Origin: Ruegeria sp. HKCCSA071
GTDB lineage: Bacteria; Pseudomonadota; Alphaproteobacteria; Rhodobacterales; Rhodobacteraceae
DNA: 64,000 nucleotides
Direction of reading: 5' to 3'
Assembly (NCBI RefSeq): GCF_017872555.1
Contig: NZ_JAEDOX010000010.1
Span: forward strand, 1 to 64,000
Below the pieces are notes generated by a model, which saw nothing but the letters and a program-made list of their open reading frames with translations, was not told the origin of the DNA and ran no database searches. The stretch's first letter is position 1. Every line of letters begins with the position of its first letter. Of the stretch, positions 53,182 through 63,506 are shown piece by piece. A program made the translations under genes and the position numbers.

Positions 53182-54066
53182 ATGGGCGAGAACAAAGACG
53201 ATCGTCTGTTGCAAAGAGGTGTCGAAGACACTCTGGTCACTGATTTCGCCGAGACACATCGCAAAAGCTATGGAGATTTTCTGCAACTCAAAACACTGCT
53301 GAACCTGCAAAAGACCTTTCAGGACCCCGCGCAGCCGGACGAGATGCTGTTCATTATCATCCATCAGGTTAGCGAACTGTGGCTGAAACTGATGCATCAC
53401 CAACTGGTCGAGGTGCGCCGTTTTTTGCAACAGGATGAATTTGGCCCAGCGATGAAAAACCTCGACCGCATCAAGGCCATTCAGCGGCAGCTGATTGCGG
53501 CCTGGGAAACCCTTCTGACCATGACGCCTGCCGACTATTTAACGTTTCGGCAGGCACTGGGCAGCTCGTCAGGGTTTCAGAGCTACGGGTATCGGCAGAT
53601 TGAGTTCATTCTCGGCAACAAGGATGCGTCAACACTGAAGGTCCATGCGCATGACCCAGAGGTGATGGAGATGCTGAATGCCGCTCTGACCAAACCGTCG
53701 CTTTATGACGAAGTGTTGCACATGCTGGCCCGTCAAGGGTTCGACGTGCCCAAGGATCTGATCGAACGCGATTACGCCCAACCCTATTGCGGCGATTCGC
53801 GCGTGGTACAAATCTGGGTCGAGGTATTCCGCAACACTGAAAAATACTGGGATCTTTATGCTTTGGCCGAAAAACTGATGGATGTGGAAAGCCTGTTTCA
53901 ACGCTGGCGCTTTGATCATGCCACCGCAGTTGAGCGCGTGATCGGGATGCAACCCGGCACTGGTGGCTCAAGCGGCGTGGCCTTTTTGCGAAAGGCGCTA
54001 GAGCTGCGGTTCTTTCACGACCTTTACGACGTGCGTACGGAATTGATGTATAGCGGGCAGACCTAA
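53182..54066 (+). CDS. kynA: Tryptophan 2,3-dioxygenase
   Basis: Heme enzyme that opens the indole ring to N-formylkynurenine. 294 residues. Marks: TYGDFLQL-like SYGDFLQLKTLL, FIIIHQVSELWLKLM, the FQSYGYRQIEFILGN substrate region, and GTGGSSGVAFLRKAL. A GGGAGG site precedes the ATG. It is 64 bases after tdh and leads the two-gene kynurenine unit. Confidence 0.97.
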   Translation: MGENKDDRLLQRGVEDTLVTDFAETHRKSYGDFLQLKTLLNLQKTFQDPAQPDEMLFIIIHQVSELWLKLMHHQLVEVRRFLQQDEFGPAMKNLDRIKAIQRQLIAAWETLLTMTPADYLTFRQALGSSSGFQSYGYRQIEFILGNKDASTLKVHAHDPEVMEMLNAALTKPSLYDEVLHMLARQGFDVPKDLIERDYAQPYCGDSRVVQIWVEVFRNTEKYWDLYALAEKLMDVESLFQRWRFDHATAVERVIGMQPGTGGSSGVAFLRKALELRFFHDLYDVRTELMYSGQT

Positions 54067-54069
54067 GAC

Positions 54070-54897
54070 ATGCTGTATCGAGGATTTTCGCAATCCGATC
54101 TGGAGCGGGAGTATTCCCCCAGCACAATGATCGGCGGCGACCTGAGCCCTTATCTTGCCGGTTATAAAGCACTGAGCGCTCGGGCGCGGGCCGACTTTCC
54201 GGTACGGGAAAATCTGGCTTATGGTGATAGCCCCCTACAAGTTCTGGATTTCTTTCCCGCTCGCGATGACAAGGCACCTCTTCACGTTTTCATTCACGGC
54301 GGGTACTGGCAGGCGCTCAGCCAGAATGAATCGTCTCTGATGGCACCGGGTCTGGTAGAACACGGGCAAGCTTTTGCGACTGTGAACTATACGCTGGCAC
54401 CCGATGCCCGGATTGGTGACATGATCGACGAATGCCGTGACGCGTTGCTGTGGCTGGCGGCCCAGGCGGAGGAGCTGGGGTTCGATCCGTCGCGGATCAC
54501 CTTGTCAGGTCACAGTGCAGGCGCGCATCTGGCGGCGATGGTAATGGCAACCTCATCAGATGCACTTGCCAAAGCGGGGCTTCGGGTGCGGGATGTGATT
54601 CTGATCAGCGGTATATACGACCTGGAACCGATCAGCCTGATGTCGGTGAACGATCCGCTGCAATTGACGCCGGTCGAGGTCAACGATCTGTCACCTATCC
54701 GCAATCTGCCCCGGCCCGGTCCTCGATACCACGTTTCGGTAGCCGAACGGGATACGGGTGAGTTCATTCGCCAAAGCCGCGACTATGCCGAAAGGCTGCG
54801 AAAGGCCGGACACCCGGTTAGTTTTACGCTCGCGCAAGGAATGCATCATTTCGATATAATCATGCATTCAGCTACATTTCTGCGTCGGACAAAATAA
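54070..54897 (+). CDS. Alpha/beta-hydrolase, probable kynurenine formamidase
   Basis: 275 residues. Alpha/beta fold with oxyanion loop FIHGGYWQ and nucleophile GHSAGAHLAAM (Ser about residue 145); catalytic His at QGMHHFDII. Adjacent to kynA by three bases, so the function as N-formylkynurenine hydrolase (arylformamidase) fits both family and context. A different, metal-type formamidase-like gene lies at 2205-3020; the adjacent gene is the better candidate. Confidence 0.88.
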   Translation: MLYRGFSQSDLEREYSPSTMIGGDLSPYLAGYKALSARARADFPVRENLAYGDSPLQVLDFFPARDDKAPLHVFIHGGYWQALSQNESSLMAPGLVEHGQAFATVNYTLAPDARIGDMIDECRDALLWLAAQAEELGFDPSRITLSGHSAGAHLAAMVMATSSDALAKAGLRVRDVILISGIYDLEPISLMSVNDPLQLTPVEVNDLSPIRNLPRPGPRYHVSVAERDTGEFIRQSRDYAERLRKAGHPVSFTLAQGMHHFDIIMHSATFLRRTK

Positions 54898-54914
54898 GAG
54901 CTTCGTCAAAAGAA

Positions 54915-54946
54915 AACAGCGGCCTGAGGGGGCCGCTGTTTTTCGT
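54915..54946. terminator. Bidirectional terminator between the formamidase gene and infB
   Basis: AACAGCGGCC, six-base loop, GGCCGCTGTT, with A run left and T run right. Confidence 0.92.
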
Positions 54947-54963
54947 TTTCATCTTTTGCCGGG

Positions 54964-57447
54964 TTAGTCCAGCGTGCGGGTGACTTCTTCGCGCTCGAAG
55001 ATTTCGATCACGTCGCCTGCGCGAATGTCATCGTAGTTCTCGAATGCCATACCACATTCCTGACCCGACTGAACCTCGGCCACTTCATCCTTGAAACGCT
55101 TCAGCGTCTTTAGCGTTCCTTCGTGAATCACCACGTTGTCGCGCAGCAAGCGGACACCGGCGGAACGACGCGCCACGCCTTCGGTGACCAGACAGCCAGC
55201 AACCTTGCCAACGCCGGTAACCTTGAAGACTTCGCGAATCTCGGCGTAGCCAATGAACTTCTCGCGAATTTCGGCGCTCAACAGGCCGGATGCGGCTGCT
55301 TTCACGTCGTCTACGAGGTCATAGATCACCGAGTAATAGCGAATCTCGACGCCCTTCTGGTTTGCGGTATTCCGTGCCGAGGCATTTGCCCGAACGTTGA
55401 AGCCAAAGATCGGAGCTCCAGACGCTTCGGCCAGACCGACATCCGTTTCAGTAATGGCACCAACACCCGAATGCAGAACGCGCACGCGTACTTCTTCGTT
55501 GCCGATCTTCTCCATCGCCTGAACGATGGCTTCCGCCGAACCCTGAACATCTGCTTTCATCAGAATAGGCAGCTCGGTGACGTTTTCGTCTTCCTTGGCC
55601 TTCTGCATCAACTGCTCAAGGGTCGTTGCGGCACCGGCGGCGGCGCGTTTGTCCTTAGCGGCCTGTTCACGGTAGGCGGCGATCTCACGGGCCTGTGCTT
55701 CGGTTTCGGTCACGTTCAGAACATCGCCTGCTTCAGGCGTACCATTCAGACCAAGAACCTCAACGGGAACCGACGGGCCAGCCTCCTTGACGCGCTCACC
55801 CTTGTCGTTGATCAGCGCGCGGACTTTACCATACTGCTCACCCACGACAAAGATATCGCCCTGACGCAATGTACCGTTCTGAACCAGAACCGTTGCGACC
55901 GGACCGCGGCCCACGTCCAGCTGTGCCTCGATCACGGCACCTTGGGCAGCGCGATCAGGGTTGGCTTTCAGTTCCAGAATCTCGGCCTGCAATGCGATGG
56001 CTTCCAGCAGCTCGTCCAGACCCTGACCGGTGATGGCAGACACTTCTACGTCCTGAACCTCACCCGACATTTTCTCGACGATCACTTCGTGTTGCAGCAG
56101 ATCGGTGCGCACCTTGTCCGGATTTGCATCATGCTTGTCGATCTTGTTGATCGCCACGATCATCGGCACCTTGGCTGCCTTCGCGTGATTGATCGCCTCA
56201 ATGGTCTGCGGCATGACCGCGTCATCGGCAGCGACAACCAGAACCACGATATCCGTCACTTGGGCACCACGCGAGCGCATCGAGGTGAAAGCCGCGTGGC
56301 CGGGTGTATCCAGGAAGGTCAGCGTCGAGCCACCATCCGTTTTCACCTGATAGGCGCCGATATGCTGGGTGATGCCACCGGCCTCACCAGCCACAACTCG
56401 GGCATCACGGATTGCATCCAGCAGCGAAGTTTTCCCGTGGTCGACGTGACCCATGATGGTGATGACGGGTGGACGGGGCTTCAGATCGTCCTCGCTGTCT
56501 TCGATCTCTTTGATGACGTCTTCGACATCCGAATCAGAGACGCGCGTGACCTTATGGCCGAATTCTTCAATGATAAGCTCGGCAGTATCGGCATCGATGG
56601 TCTGGTTCTGCGTGACCATCATACCCATCTGCATCAGCGATTTGACCACGTCAGCCACACGCTCGGCCATACGGTTGGCCAGTTCCGAGACCATGATTGC
56701 CTCAGGCAGTTGTACGTCGCGGATCACCTTTTCCCGCTCGACCGAACCGCCCATGGCTTTCTGACGAGCGCGTTCCTGCTTGCGCTTCATCGCTGCCATC
56801 GACCGTTGGCGGCTGCCTTCGTCACCGGTGGCCTGACCCAGTGTCAGCTTGCCGGAACGACGGTTGTCTTCGCGACCCTTGCCACGACCGCGCTGTTCGC
56901 GTTCGCGATCCTGCTTGCGAGGTGCGGCAGCAGGCGCAGGTTTGCTGGCCGGGTTGCGCGAAGCTTTGGCTTCTTCCGGAGCTGGCGCCGCAGCAGCAAC
57001 AGCAGCACGCTTGGCTTCTTCTTCAGCCTCCAGGCGCTTGCGCTCTTCGTCTTCGGCTTTCTGACGTGCGCGCTCTTCGGCTTCACGCTGCTCGCGCTCT
57101 TTCGCTTCCTGTTCCGCGCGGCGGCGCACACGCTCTTCTTCGCGCGCCTTTTCAGCGGCTTCGCGTTCAGCGGCCTCTTCGACCTCGCGGGCTTTTGCAG
57201 CCTGCAAAGCCTTCATACGGCGCGCCATTTCCGCGTCGGAAATACCTGCGGGGCGACGCGACGGATCACCCGAAGGTGCGGCACCGCCACCCGGCTTTGC
57301 CGCGCCCGGCTTGGGGACCACCACGCGTTTGCGTTTGGTTTCCACCACGACATTCTTGGTGCGTCCGTGGCTGAAACTCTGTTTCACATTTCCGGGGCGT
57401 GCCCCGCCACGTAGACCCAATGTCTTTTTGCCGTCACTATCGCTCAT
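54964..57447 (-). CDS. infB: Translation initiation factor IF-2
   Basis: GTPase that places fMet-tRNA on the ribosome. 827 residues: a charged Ala/Glu/Arg-rich N-terminal region (about 75-155) of low complexity, IF2-N homology near 245-295, G domain with GHVDHGKT at 333-340, DTPGHAAF and NKID, then domains II-IV. Start [10 protein letters not shown]. Last gene visible of rimP-nusA-ylxR-infB; 8 bases after ylxR. Confidence 0.98.
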   Translation of the reverse strand: MSDSDGKKTLGLRGGARPGNVKQSFSHGRTKNVVVETKRKRVVVPKPGAAKPGGGAAPSGDPSRRPAGISDAEMARRMKALQAAKAREVEEAAEREAAEKAREEERVRRRAEQEAKEREQREAEERARQKAEDEERKRLEAEEEAKRAAVAAAAPAPEEAKASRNPASKPAPAAAPRKQDREREQRGRGKGREDNRRSGKLTLGQATGDEGSRQRSMAAMKRKQERARQKAMGGSVEREKVIRDVQLPEAIMVSELANRMAERVADVVKSLMQMGMMVTQNQTIDADTAELIIEEFGHKVTRVSDSDVEDVIKEIEDSEDDLKPRPPVITIMGHVDHGKTSLLDAIRDARVVAGEAGGITQHIGAYQVKTDGGSTLTFLDTPGHAAFTSMRSRGAQVTDIVVLVVAADDAVMPQTIEAINHAKAAKVPMIVAINKIDKHDANPDKVRTDLLQHEVIVEKMSGEVQDVEVSAITGQGLDELLEAIALQAEILELKANPDRAAQGAVIEAQLDVGRGPVATVLVQNGTLRQGDIFVVGEQYGKVRALINDKGERVKEAGPSVPVEVLGLNGTPEAGDVLNVTETEAQAREIAAYREQAAKDKRAAAGAATTLEQLMQKAKEDENVTELPILMKADVQGSAEAIVQAMEKIGNEEVRVRVLHSGVGAITETDVGLAEASGAPIFGFNVRANASARNTANQKGVEIRYYSVIYDLVDDVKAAASGLLSAEIREKFIGYAEIREVFKVTGVGKVAGCLVTEGVARRSAGVRLLRDNVVIHEGTLKTLKRFKDEVAEVQSGQECGMAFENYDDIRAGDVIEIFEREEVTRTLD

Positions 57448-57455
57448 AAAGCTTC

Positions 57456-58079
57456 TTACCCTTCCGCGCGGCCCTTGCCGCCGTCATCCGTTTCGCGCAA
57501 GCCACGCAGGCGCTGCGCTTCCTCTACAACACGTTTGGCGAGTCCGCCAGAGGCCAAGGCCGCATGAATCACCGTTTGGCGCCCAAATGCCTGCCCTAAT
57601 TCGTCTGCCGTCAGCCAACCGATGTATTTTCCGAAGTGCGGCGTACTGAGCTTCGACTTGCCGCGCCCCGATCCATCAGTGGCCTGAATCAGGACCTGAG
57701 CCTCTTCCCGGTCCAACCACGACTTGACCTTTTCATACCCGGCAACCGCGTCGCCGGACTTGCGCGCCAGACTGAGCAACTCAATCACGCGGCGCGCGAT
57801 CTGTTTTTCAACCTCTGCCGCCAGATCCTGAGGCACGGTCACCTGTGCCTTGAACCCCCGTGCAAACAGTTTCTTGCCTATGGCCTTGTCCAGCGCGGCA
57901 CGATCCGCCGCCACATAAACGCCTCGCCCCGGCAGTTTCGCCGCGACATCCGGAAAGACCTGACCATCCGGCCCCGTCACAAAGCGGATCAAGCCATATT
58001 TAGGCTGAACCTCGCCCGAGGCGATACACTTACGCTCAGGTCCATCAGACCTATCCTTATGGACACCACCGCGACTCAT
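57456..58079 (-). CDS. YlxR (DUF448) plus L7Ae-like RNA-binding protein
   Basis: 207 residues. First 80: YlxR family ([36 protein letters not shown]). Second part: L7Ae/ribosomal-protein-like module ([20 protein letters not shown]). Alphaproteobacteria often fuse the two. Likely involved in translation or rRNA binding. Start MSRGG at 58079 is chosen; earlier in-frame codons overlap nusA. 22 bases after nusA. Confidence 0.9.
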   Translation of the reverse strand: MSRGGVHKDRSDGPERKCIASGEVQPKYGLIRFVTGPDGQVFPDVAAKLPGRGVYVAADRAALDKAIGKKLFARGFKAQVTVPQDLAAEVEKQIARRVIELLSLARKSGDAVAGYEKVKSWLDREEAQVLIQATDGSGRGKSKLSTPHFGKYIGWLTADELGQAFGRQTVIHAALASGGLAKRVVEEAQRLRGLRETDDGGKGRAEG

Positions 58080-58101
58080 ACGCGCCACCCGAGACCTGAG
58101 A

Positions 58102-59709
58102 TCAGGCCTCGACCTCCTCGTCTGCTTCGTCTTCTTCCGCCTGCTCCAGCTCGGCCGGATCAACCCAACCCAACAGGATACGCGCAGTCATGACCATGTC
58201 TTGTGCTTCTTCGAGTGTGACGCCAAAGGGCTCCAGCACGCCATCATCCTTGACGCGTTCACCGTCGACCGTGGTCCAGCCACCGGCCAGTTCCCAGTCG
58301 GCACAGGTTGCGAAGTCTTCCAGCGTCTTCACATCGTCCTTGGCCAGCGCCTCTACCATCTGGGGTGTCAGGCCTTCGAATTCAATGAGGCTGTCCTCGG
58401 CACCCAGTGCGCGGGCTGCATCCAGGGCGGCTTTGGCCTGGGCTTCCAGGAATTCACGCGCCCGGGTTTGAAGTTCCTGCGCGGTGCCTTCGTCGACACC
58501 GTCAATGACCAGAAGTTCATCAATCTCGACATAGGCAACTTCTTCGAGGTTGGTGAAGCCTTCGGACACCAGCAGTTGCGCAAAGAACTCGTCCAGGTCC
58601 AGACTGTCCATGAACAGTTTGGTGCGAGATTCGAATTCCTTCTGACGACGCGCCGATTCTTCAGCTTCGGTCATGATGTCGATATCCAGACCGGTCAGCT
58701 GGCTTGCCAGGCGCACGTTCTGACCGCGACGACCGATTGCAAGAGACAGCTGCTCTTCAGGAACGACAACCTCGATTTTGCCTGCTTCTTCGTCCAGAAC
58801 AACCTTCGAAACCTCGGCAGGTTGCAGCGCGTTGACCAGGAAGGTCGGTTGGTCTTCGTTCCAAGGGATGATGTCAATCTTCTCACCCTGTAGTTCGTTC
58901 ACAACGGCCTGCACGCGGCTGCCGCGCATACCAACGCAGGCGCCAACGGGATCAATCGAGCCGTCATACGAGATCACGGCGATCTTGGCACGCGAACCGG
59001 GGTCACGAGCCACGGCCTTGACTTCGATGATACCGTCATAGATTTCCGGCACTTCCATCTTGAACAGCTCGGCCATGAATTCCGGCGCGGTACGCGACAG
59101 GAAGATCTGGTGGCCACGCACTTCGCGACGCACTTCCTTGATATAAGCACGCACACGATCGTTCGGGCGATAGCTTTCGCGACCGATCTTGTCATTGCGG
59201 CGCAGAACAGCCTCGGCACCGCCCAGATCGACGATGACATTGCCGAATTCCTCGCGCTTGACGGCACCGTTGATGATGGTGCCCGCACGATCCTTGAATT
59301 CTTCATACTGACGATCCCGCTCGGCTTCGCGGACCTTCTGCAGGATCACTTGCTTGGCGGACTGCGCCGCGATCCGGCCCATTTCGACCGGCGGCACTTC
59401 TTCAACGAAAACGTCACCTACCTGCGGGTCTTCCATGTACTGCTTGGCTTGTTCGACGGTGAACTCGGCCTGATAGTTCTCAAGCTCGTCATCCTCGACC
59501 ACGGTGCGCACGCGGGTAAAGGTCGCCTTGCCGGTCTTGCGGTCGATGCTGACGCGAATGTCCATCTCGGCGCCGTAGCGGCTCTTGGCGGCGCGAGCGA
59601 GCGATTCCTCCATCGCTTCGACAACCAGACCGGGGTCGATCATCTTTTCGCGGGCCACGGCCTCGGCAGTCTGCAGCAGCTCCAGCTGGTTGGCTGAGGT
59701 AATTGCCAT
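58102..59709 (-). CDS. nusA: Transcription termination/antitermination factor NusA
   Basis: 535 residues. N-terminal RNAP-binding domain, S1 ([11 protein letters not shown] ... [17 protein letters not shown]), two KH domains ([45 protein letters not shown]), then an acidic C-terminal repeat region ([16 protein letters not shown]). Start overlaps the rimP stop as TGATG. Confidence 0.98.
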   Translation of the reverse strand: MAITSANQLELLQTAEAVAREKMIDPGLVVEAMEESLARAAKSRYGAEMDIRVSIDRKTGKATFTRVRTVVEDDELENYQAEFTVEQAKQYMEDPQVGDVFVEEVPPVEMGRIAAQSAKQVILQKVREAERDRQYEEFKDRAGTIINGAVKREEFGNVIVDLGGAEAVLRRNDKIGRESYRPNDRVRAYIKEVRREVRGHQIFLSRTAPEFMAELFKMEVPEIYDGIIEVKAVARDPGSRAKIAVISYDGSIDPVGACVGMRGSRVQAVVNELQGEKIDIIPWNEDQPTFLVNALQPAEVSKVVLDEEAGKIEVVVPEEQLSLAIGRRGQNVRLASQLTGLDIDIMTEAEESARRQKEFESRTKLFMDSLDLDEFFAQLLVSEGFTNLEEVAYVEIDELLVIDGVDEGTAQELQTRAREFLEAQAKAALDAARALGAEDSLIEFEGLTPQMVEALAKDDVKTLEDFATCADWELAGGWTTVDGERVKDDGVLEPFGVTLEEAQDMVMTARILLGWVDPAELEQAEEDEADEEVEA

Positions 59710-60299
59710 CAGTTCGTCTCCTCTTCGGACCCTTCGGTCTCAATCTCGTCGAAAGCGTTTTCGTTCAGGGCGCCCGCATCTTTGCGCTGGCGCAGCATTT
59801 CCTTGATCAGGTCGTCGGTCAGGACCAGCTTGGCATCGCTCAGCCAGTCGAATTGCAGACCGATGGTGATGGTTTCATCCCCCTCGGGGATGTTGATCAG
59901 AACCTCGTCCCCTTCGATCCCGGCCAATTCGCCCTTAAAGCGTCGGCGGCCGTCAATCAGTTCGGCGGTCTCGATCTTGGCCTCATACCCTTCGAAGGTC
60001 TCGAAATCCTTCAGACGGGTCAGGGGGCGGTCGATACCGGGGCTGGACACCTCTAGCGTATAGGCGTCGAGGATCGGGTCCTCGACGTCCAGGGTGGCGC
60101 TGATCGCATTCGAAATCTCGGCGCAGTCATCCACTTCGATGCCGCCTTCGGGTTTGTCAGCCATGATTTGCAGCGTGGTCTGCTTGCCACTCATCAGCCG
60201 GACACGGACCAACTCATACCCCAGGCCTTCAATCACCGGGGTAATGATCTCGGCAAGTCGCCGGTCGATGGCAGCTTTGGCTATCAGGTCGTTTGTCAT
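59709..60299 (-). CDS. rimP: Ribosome maturation factor RimP
   Basis: 196 residues from ATG 60299. Needed for 30S maturation. Marks: [20 protein letters not shown] and [18 protein letters not shown]. It ends in an acidic tail. First gene of the operon, overlapping nusA by one base. Confidence 0.95.
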   Translation of the reverse strand: MTNDLIAKAAIDRRLAEIITPVIEGLGYELVRVRLMSGKQTTLQIMADKPEGGIEVDDCAEISNAISATLDVEDPILDAYTLEVSSPGIDRPLTRLKDFETFEGYEAKIETAELIDGRRRFKGELAGIEGDEVLINIPEGDETITIGLQFDWLSDAKLVLTDDLIKEMLRQRKDAGALNENAFDEIETEGSEEETN

Positions 60300-60324
60300 C
60301 AGGTTCTCTACCCTGTCAATCGGG

Positions 60325-60350
60325 CACAAAAAAACGGGCGCGCGGCCCGT
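60325..60350 (-). terminator. Terminator between the solute-binding protein gene and rimP
   Basis: ACGGGC, loop GCGCG, GCCCGT, with seven A at the left giving a U tail on the minus strand. It ends the pip/solute-binding unit ahead of rimP; the rimP promoter therefore overlaps or follows it. Confidence 0.85.
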
Positions 60351-60402
60351 CGAATTTTCCGGTGGAGCCTTGGACCGGAAGTCCAACGCGCCGCTGTTGA
60401 AA

Positions 60403-60416
60403 CTGCGTATACGCAG
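60403..60416. promoter_or_regulatory. Perfect 14-base palindrome upstream of rimP
   Basis: CTGCGTATACGCAG equals its own reverse complement. It sits between the 60325-60350 terminator and the solute-binding protein stop (60460), about 105 bases before rimP. Operator or chance. Confidence 0.35.
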
Positions 60417-60459
60417 GATGATCCGAGTCTGCAACCCCTGACAGAAGTGTCACCTGGAA

Positions 60460-61281
60460 TTACACGATCCACCACCGTTCAGCGATACGACCGTCGTCCA
60501 AAACAGTGCGTCCGGCAATCTGCCGCGGCAATCCCACTGCCCCAGAGATGGCCAGTGCCATGTCCGTCTCGGACGGATAGTAGCGAAGACCGCGCGTACC
60601 ACGGATCTCTAACGGATCTGGGAAAGCCGCAATATCGACGTAGCCATCGCGCAATGCCTCGGCGCGGACACGGGCATCGGGAATAACGATCACTTCGAAT
60701 GCATCGACCCAACCGGCCTGACCGTCCTTGTAATGCCCCGAAACACGGCGACCCAGGAAATGTCGGCCGTCTTCGGCGCGCTCGACACGGTAGCAACCCG
60801 TACCGTTGGCCCTGTGTAGCGGCGTGACGCCTTCGCCATTGCGGGCAATGACAAAACGACTTTCTGCCAAAAGGAATGGAAGGCCCGGATTTGCCTCGGC
60901 CAGTTCCAGCCGCAAACGGTTGACAGTCAAAGCCTCGGTATGCCCGATCTCGCCCAATACGGCCGCAACGTCTGCGATATCCAAAGGTGCTCCGTCGTGA
61001 AACACCGCATCATTGCGCAGATCAAAGCTCCAGACCTTCGCATCGGCGTCGGTTTGCCAGCCGGTCGCAAGCTCGCCCCGCAAAGTGCCATCCGGGGCGA
61101 TCTCGGTCAGCGTGTCGAAAACCGCACCGCGTGCCACCTGCTCAAGACTGTCGTCGCGCGGCACAGCCAATCGCAGCGTGCCGCCTTTCTCGGGTCTGTC
61201 CGACAGGGACGCGCCTGTCGCGGCAAGCAGCGCGGCGGCGGCGCCCGAAGCAAACAAGGCACGGCGGTCGATGCGTGTCAT
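60460..61281 (-). CDS. Shortened peptide-type solute-binding protein (SBP family 5)
   Basis: 273 residues, about half of the usual 500 for DppA/OppA-like proteins. Tat-like signal (DRRALFASGAAAALLAATGASL), then GGTLRLAVPRD, TEIAPDGTLRGELATGW and WSFDLRNDAVFHDGAPL, which are SBP-5 domain-one marks, and a shortened second half. It may be a scavenging variant or a regulator-type binding protein. Coupled to pip by a four-base overlap, which suggests use of peptides. Confidence 0.82.
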   Translation of the reverse strand: MTRIDRRALFASGAAAALLAATGASLSDRPEKGGTLRLAVPRDDSLEQVARGAVFDTLTEIAPDGTLRGELATGWQTDADAKVWSFDLRNDAVFHDGAPLDIADVAAVLGEIGHTEALTVNRLRLELAEANPGLPFLLAESRFVIARNGEGVTPLHRANGTGCYRVERAEDGRHFLGRRVSGHYKDGQAGWVDAFEVIVIPDARVRAEALRDGYVDIAAFPDPLEIRGTRGLRYYPSETDMALAISGAVGLPRQIAGRTVLDDGRIAERWWIV

Positions 61282-62255
61282 GCCAAACCCTCCGCCACGC
61301 GATCCATGATCCGGATCAGTTCTGCGCTGATCCCGGGTTCAGAAAGCGCATGACCGGCCTGACGTACCATCTTAATCTCGGCATTCGGCCAGCGTTCGCT
61401 CAGCGACCAGGCAGCCCGCGGCGGGCAAATCATGTCGTATCGCCCCTGCACGATGTGTCCCGGGATATGAGCGATCCGGTCCATTTGATCTAGGATCTGC
61501 CCATCCTTTTTCAGAAAAACCTTATTGTAGAAATAATGATTCTCGAGCCGGGCAAATGTACGTGCGTATTCACCGGGGCTTTCGCCCACTGATCCGTTCG
61601 TGTGGATCGATGCCAGCGCATTTTCCCAGTGCGACCATGCCCGCGCATACAAGGTCTCGGTCGCGCGGTCCCCCGAGAACAGGCGTTTGTTATAGGCGGT
61701 GATGGTGTCCTTCAGCTCGGCCTCGGGCAAAAGCGCGGTGAACTTCTGCCACTGCTCCGGCCAGAAACGCCCCACTCCGCCGCCATAAAACCAGTCAAGT
61801 TCAGCCTGAGTTGCCAGAAACACACCCCGCAGCACCAAGCGGCTGACCCTGTCGGGATGCGACTGCGCGTAGATCAGCGCAAGCGTCGCGCCCCAGCTGC
61901 CGCCAAAAGCTATCCATTCATCAATCTCGAACAGTTCGCGCAACCGTTCAATGTCGGCCACCAAATGCCAAGTCGTGTTGTTCTCAACCGAAGCCGTGGG
62001 GCGAGACCGGCCACACCCACGCTGATCAAATAGAATCACCCTGTACGCATGCGGATCAAAGTAGCGACGCATTGCAGGGCTGCAGCCGCCACCCGGACCG
62101 CCATGCAGGATCACGACGGGTATGCCTTCGGGATTACCGCATTGTTCCACATAGATACGGTGCCCGTCGCCCATATCGACCATACGCTGGTCGAACGGAT
62201 CGATCGGCGGGTACAGATATTGAACTGCGCGCTTTTGGTCCGGGTACTTGTCCAT
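61278..62255 (-). CDS. pip: Proline iminopeptidase
   Basis: 325 residues. Releases N-terminal Pro from peptides. HGGPGGGCSPAMRRYFDP loop, FDQRGCGRS, nucleophile GGSWGATLALIYAQ (Ser near residue 110) and a late Asp/His pair (GRYDMICP, AGHALSEPG). Overlaps the solute-binding protein gene by four bases. Divergent from ubiG 48 bases away. Confidence 0.95.
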   Translation of the reverse strand: MDKYPDQKRAVQYLYPPIDPFDQRMVDMGDGHRIYVEQCGNPEGIPVVILHGGPGGGCSPAMRRYFDPHAYRVILFDQRGCGRSRPTASVENNTTWHLVADIERLRELFEIDEWIAFGGSWGATLALIYAQSHPDRVSRLVLRGVFLATQAELDWFYGGGVGRFWPEQWQKFTALLPEAELKDTITAYNKRLFSGDRATETLYARAWSHWENALASIHTNGSVGESPGEYARTFARLENHYFYNKVFLKKDGQILDQMDRIAHIPGHIVQGRYDMICPPRAAWSLSERWPNAEIKMVRQAGHALSEPGISAELIRIMDRVAEGLA

Positions 62256-62303
62256 TATGGCCCTATATAGTCCTTAAGCGTAAAAGAGCATACGGAGACA
62301 GGA

Positions 62304-63050
62304 ATGCAAGCGCATCCGAACACGGTGGATCCGTCCGAGATCGCAAAATTCGAAGCGATGGCGGCAGAATGGTGGGATCCTCATGGGAAATTCAAACCCT
62401 TGCACATGCTGAATCCTTGCCGTTTGGATTATATCACACAGCAGATCGCCGGAGAATTCGATCGCGACCTAAAGTCGCCTATGCCGTTCGAAGGCCTGCG
62501 CCTGCTGGATATCGGTTGTGGCGGTGGGCTGCTGAGCGAACCCATGGCGCGTCTGGGGGCCGAGGTCGTTGGGGCCGATGCCGCCGGAGGCAACCTGCCT
62601 GTTGCGCGCATCCATGCCGAGCAGTCCGGTTTGCAGATCGACTATCGCCACACCACAGCCGAAGACATGGCCGCCGCTGGTGAGCAGTTCGACGTGGTCC
62701 TGAACATGGAAGTGGTCGAGCATGTGGCCGACCCGGCGGGTTTCCTGACCGCCTCGCAGCAGTTGCTCAGGCCCGGCGGGCTGCTGATCTGCTCAACCAT
62801 CAATCGCAACCCGAAATCTTATGCGATGGCCATTTTCGGGGCTGAAGTGGTGATGCGCTGGCTGCCGCGCGGCACGCATGAGTGGAACAAGTTCATCACG
62901 CCGGAGGAGCTGTTTGACCTGCTGCGCCAGGCCGGGCTGGACCCGGTGGACCGCAAGGGGTTTGTCTTCAACCCGATCCTGTGGAGCTGGTCGATCTCGG
63001 ACCGGGATTTGAGTGTGAATTACGTGACGGCGAGTGTGAAGCCGGGCTGA
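62304..63050 (+). CDS. ubiG: Ubiquinone biosynthesis O-methyltransferase
   Basis: 248 residues. SAM loop [19 protein letters not shown], then [13 protein letters not shown] and [31 protein letters not shown], the UbiG hallmark. Performs both O-methylations of ubiquinone synthesis. Confidence 0.97.
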   Translation: MQAHPNTVDPSEIAKFEAMAAEWWDPHGKFKPLHMLNPCRLDYITQQIAGEFDRDLKSPMPFEGLRLLDIGCGGGLLSEPMARLGAEVVGADAAGGNLPVARIHAEQSGLQIDYRHTTAEDMAAAGEQFDVVLNMEVVEHVADPAGFLTASQQLLRPGGLLICSTINRNPKSYAMAIFGAEVVMRWLPRGTHEWNKFITPEELFDLLRQAGLDPVDRKGFVFNPILWSWSISDRDLSVNYVTASVKPG

Positions 63051-63053
63051 GGG

Positions 63054-63494
63054 TTATTCCCCTTCCAACTGCTTTCTCAGATCGCGCAACACTGGCAATG
63101 TTGAACGAACACGGTCATCCCCCAACTCTCCGACCACGCGGTTGATCAACGGGGCAATCGAAGAAATCGCCTGATCGCGTGCGCGGCGCCCTGCGGGGCT
63201 GATCGCCACCATCTTGCGGCGGGCATCGTCCCAATCGGGTCGGATGTGGATGTATCCGGCCCACTCCAGCTTGGCCAAGGTGTTGGTCATCGCGCCGCGG
63301 GTGACGTGGAACGTGTTGGCCAGCTGTGCCGGGCTGCGCTCATCCGCGACAAAAGCCAAGTGGTTCAGAACCGAGAAATGCGAGATTTCCATGCCCTTGG
63401 GCAGCACACGGCTAAGCCGGTTCCGCAATAGCTGATCGGCGGTCAGGATCTCGCTGAACAGCGTGACCGCAAGGGCATTGGTGTCGTCTGTCAT
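63054..63494 (-). CDS. MarR-family regulator
   Basis: 146 residues. Winged-helix core (SPAQLANTFHVTRGAMTNTLAKLEWAGYIHIRPDWDDARRKMVAISPAG). Ligand unknown. Transcribed with the nitrilase-type gene upstream on the same strand (12 bases between). Confidence 0.9.
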   Translation of the reverse strand: MTDDTNALAVTLFSEILTADQLLRNRLSRVLPKGMEISHFSVLNHLAFVADERSPAQLANTFHVTRGAMTNTLAKLEWAGYIHIRPDWDDARRKMVAISPAGRRARDQAISSIAPLINRVVGELGDDRVRSTLPVLRDLRKQLEGE

Positions 63495-63506
63495 TGTTCC
63501 GTTCTG

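Noticed and set aside
55123..57414. A 763-codon open frame on the plus strand opposite infB
   Set aside because: It is an antisense shadow of the GC-rich infB gene. The product has no family pattern, only His/Cys/Arg-biased composition, and infB on the other strand is certain.
60355..60440. tRNA-fMet (metY) before rimP, as in some proteobacteria
   Set aside because: No cloverleaf can be drawn; only short hairpins and a palindrome are present.
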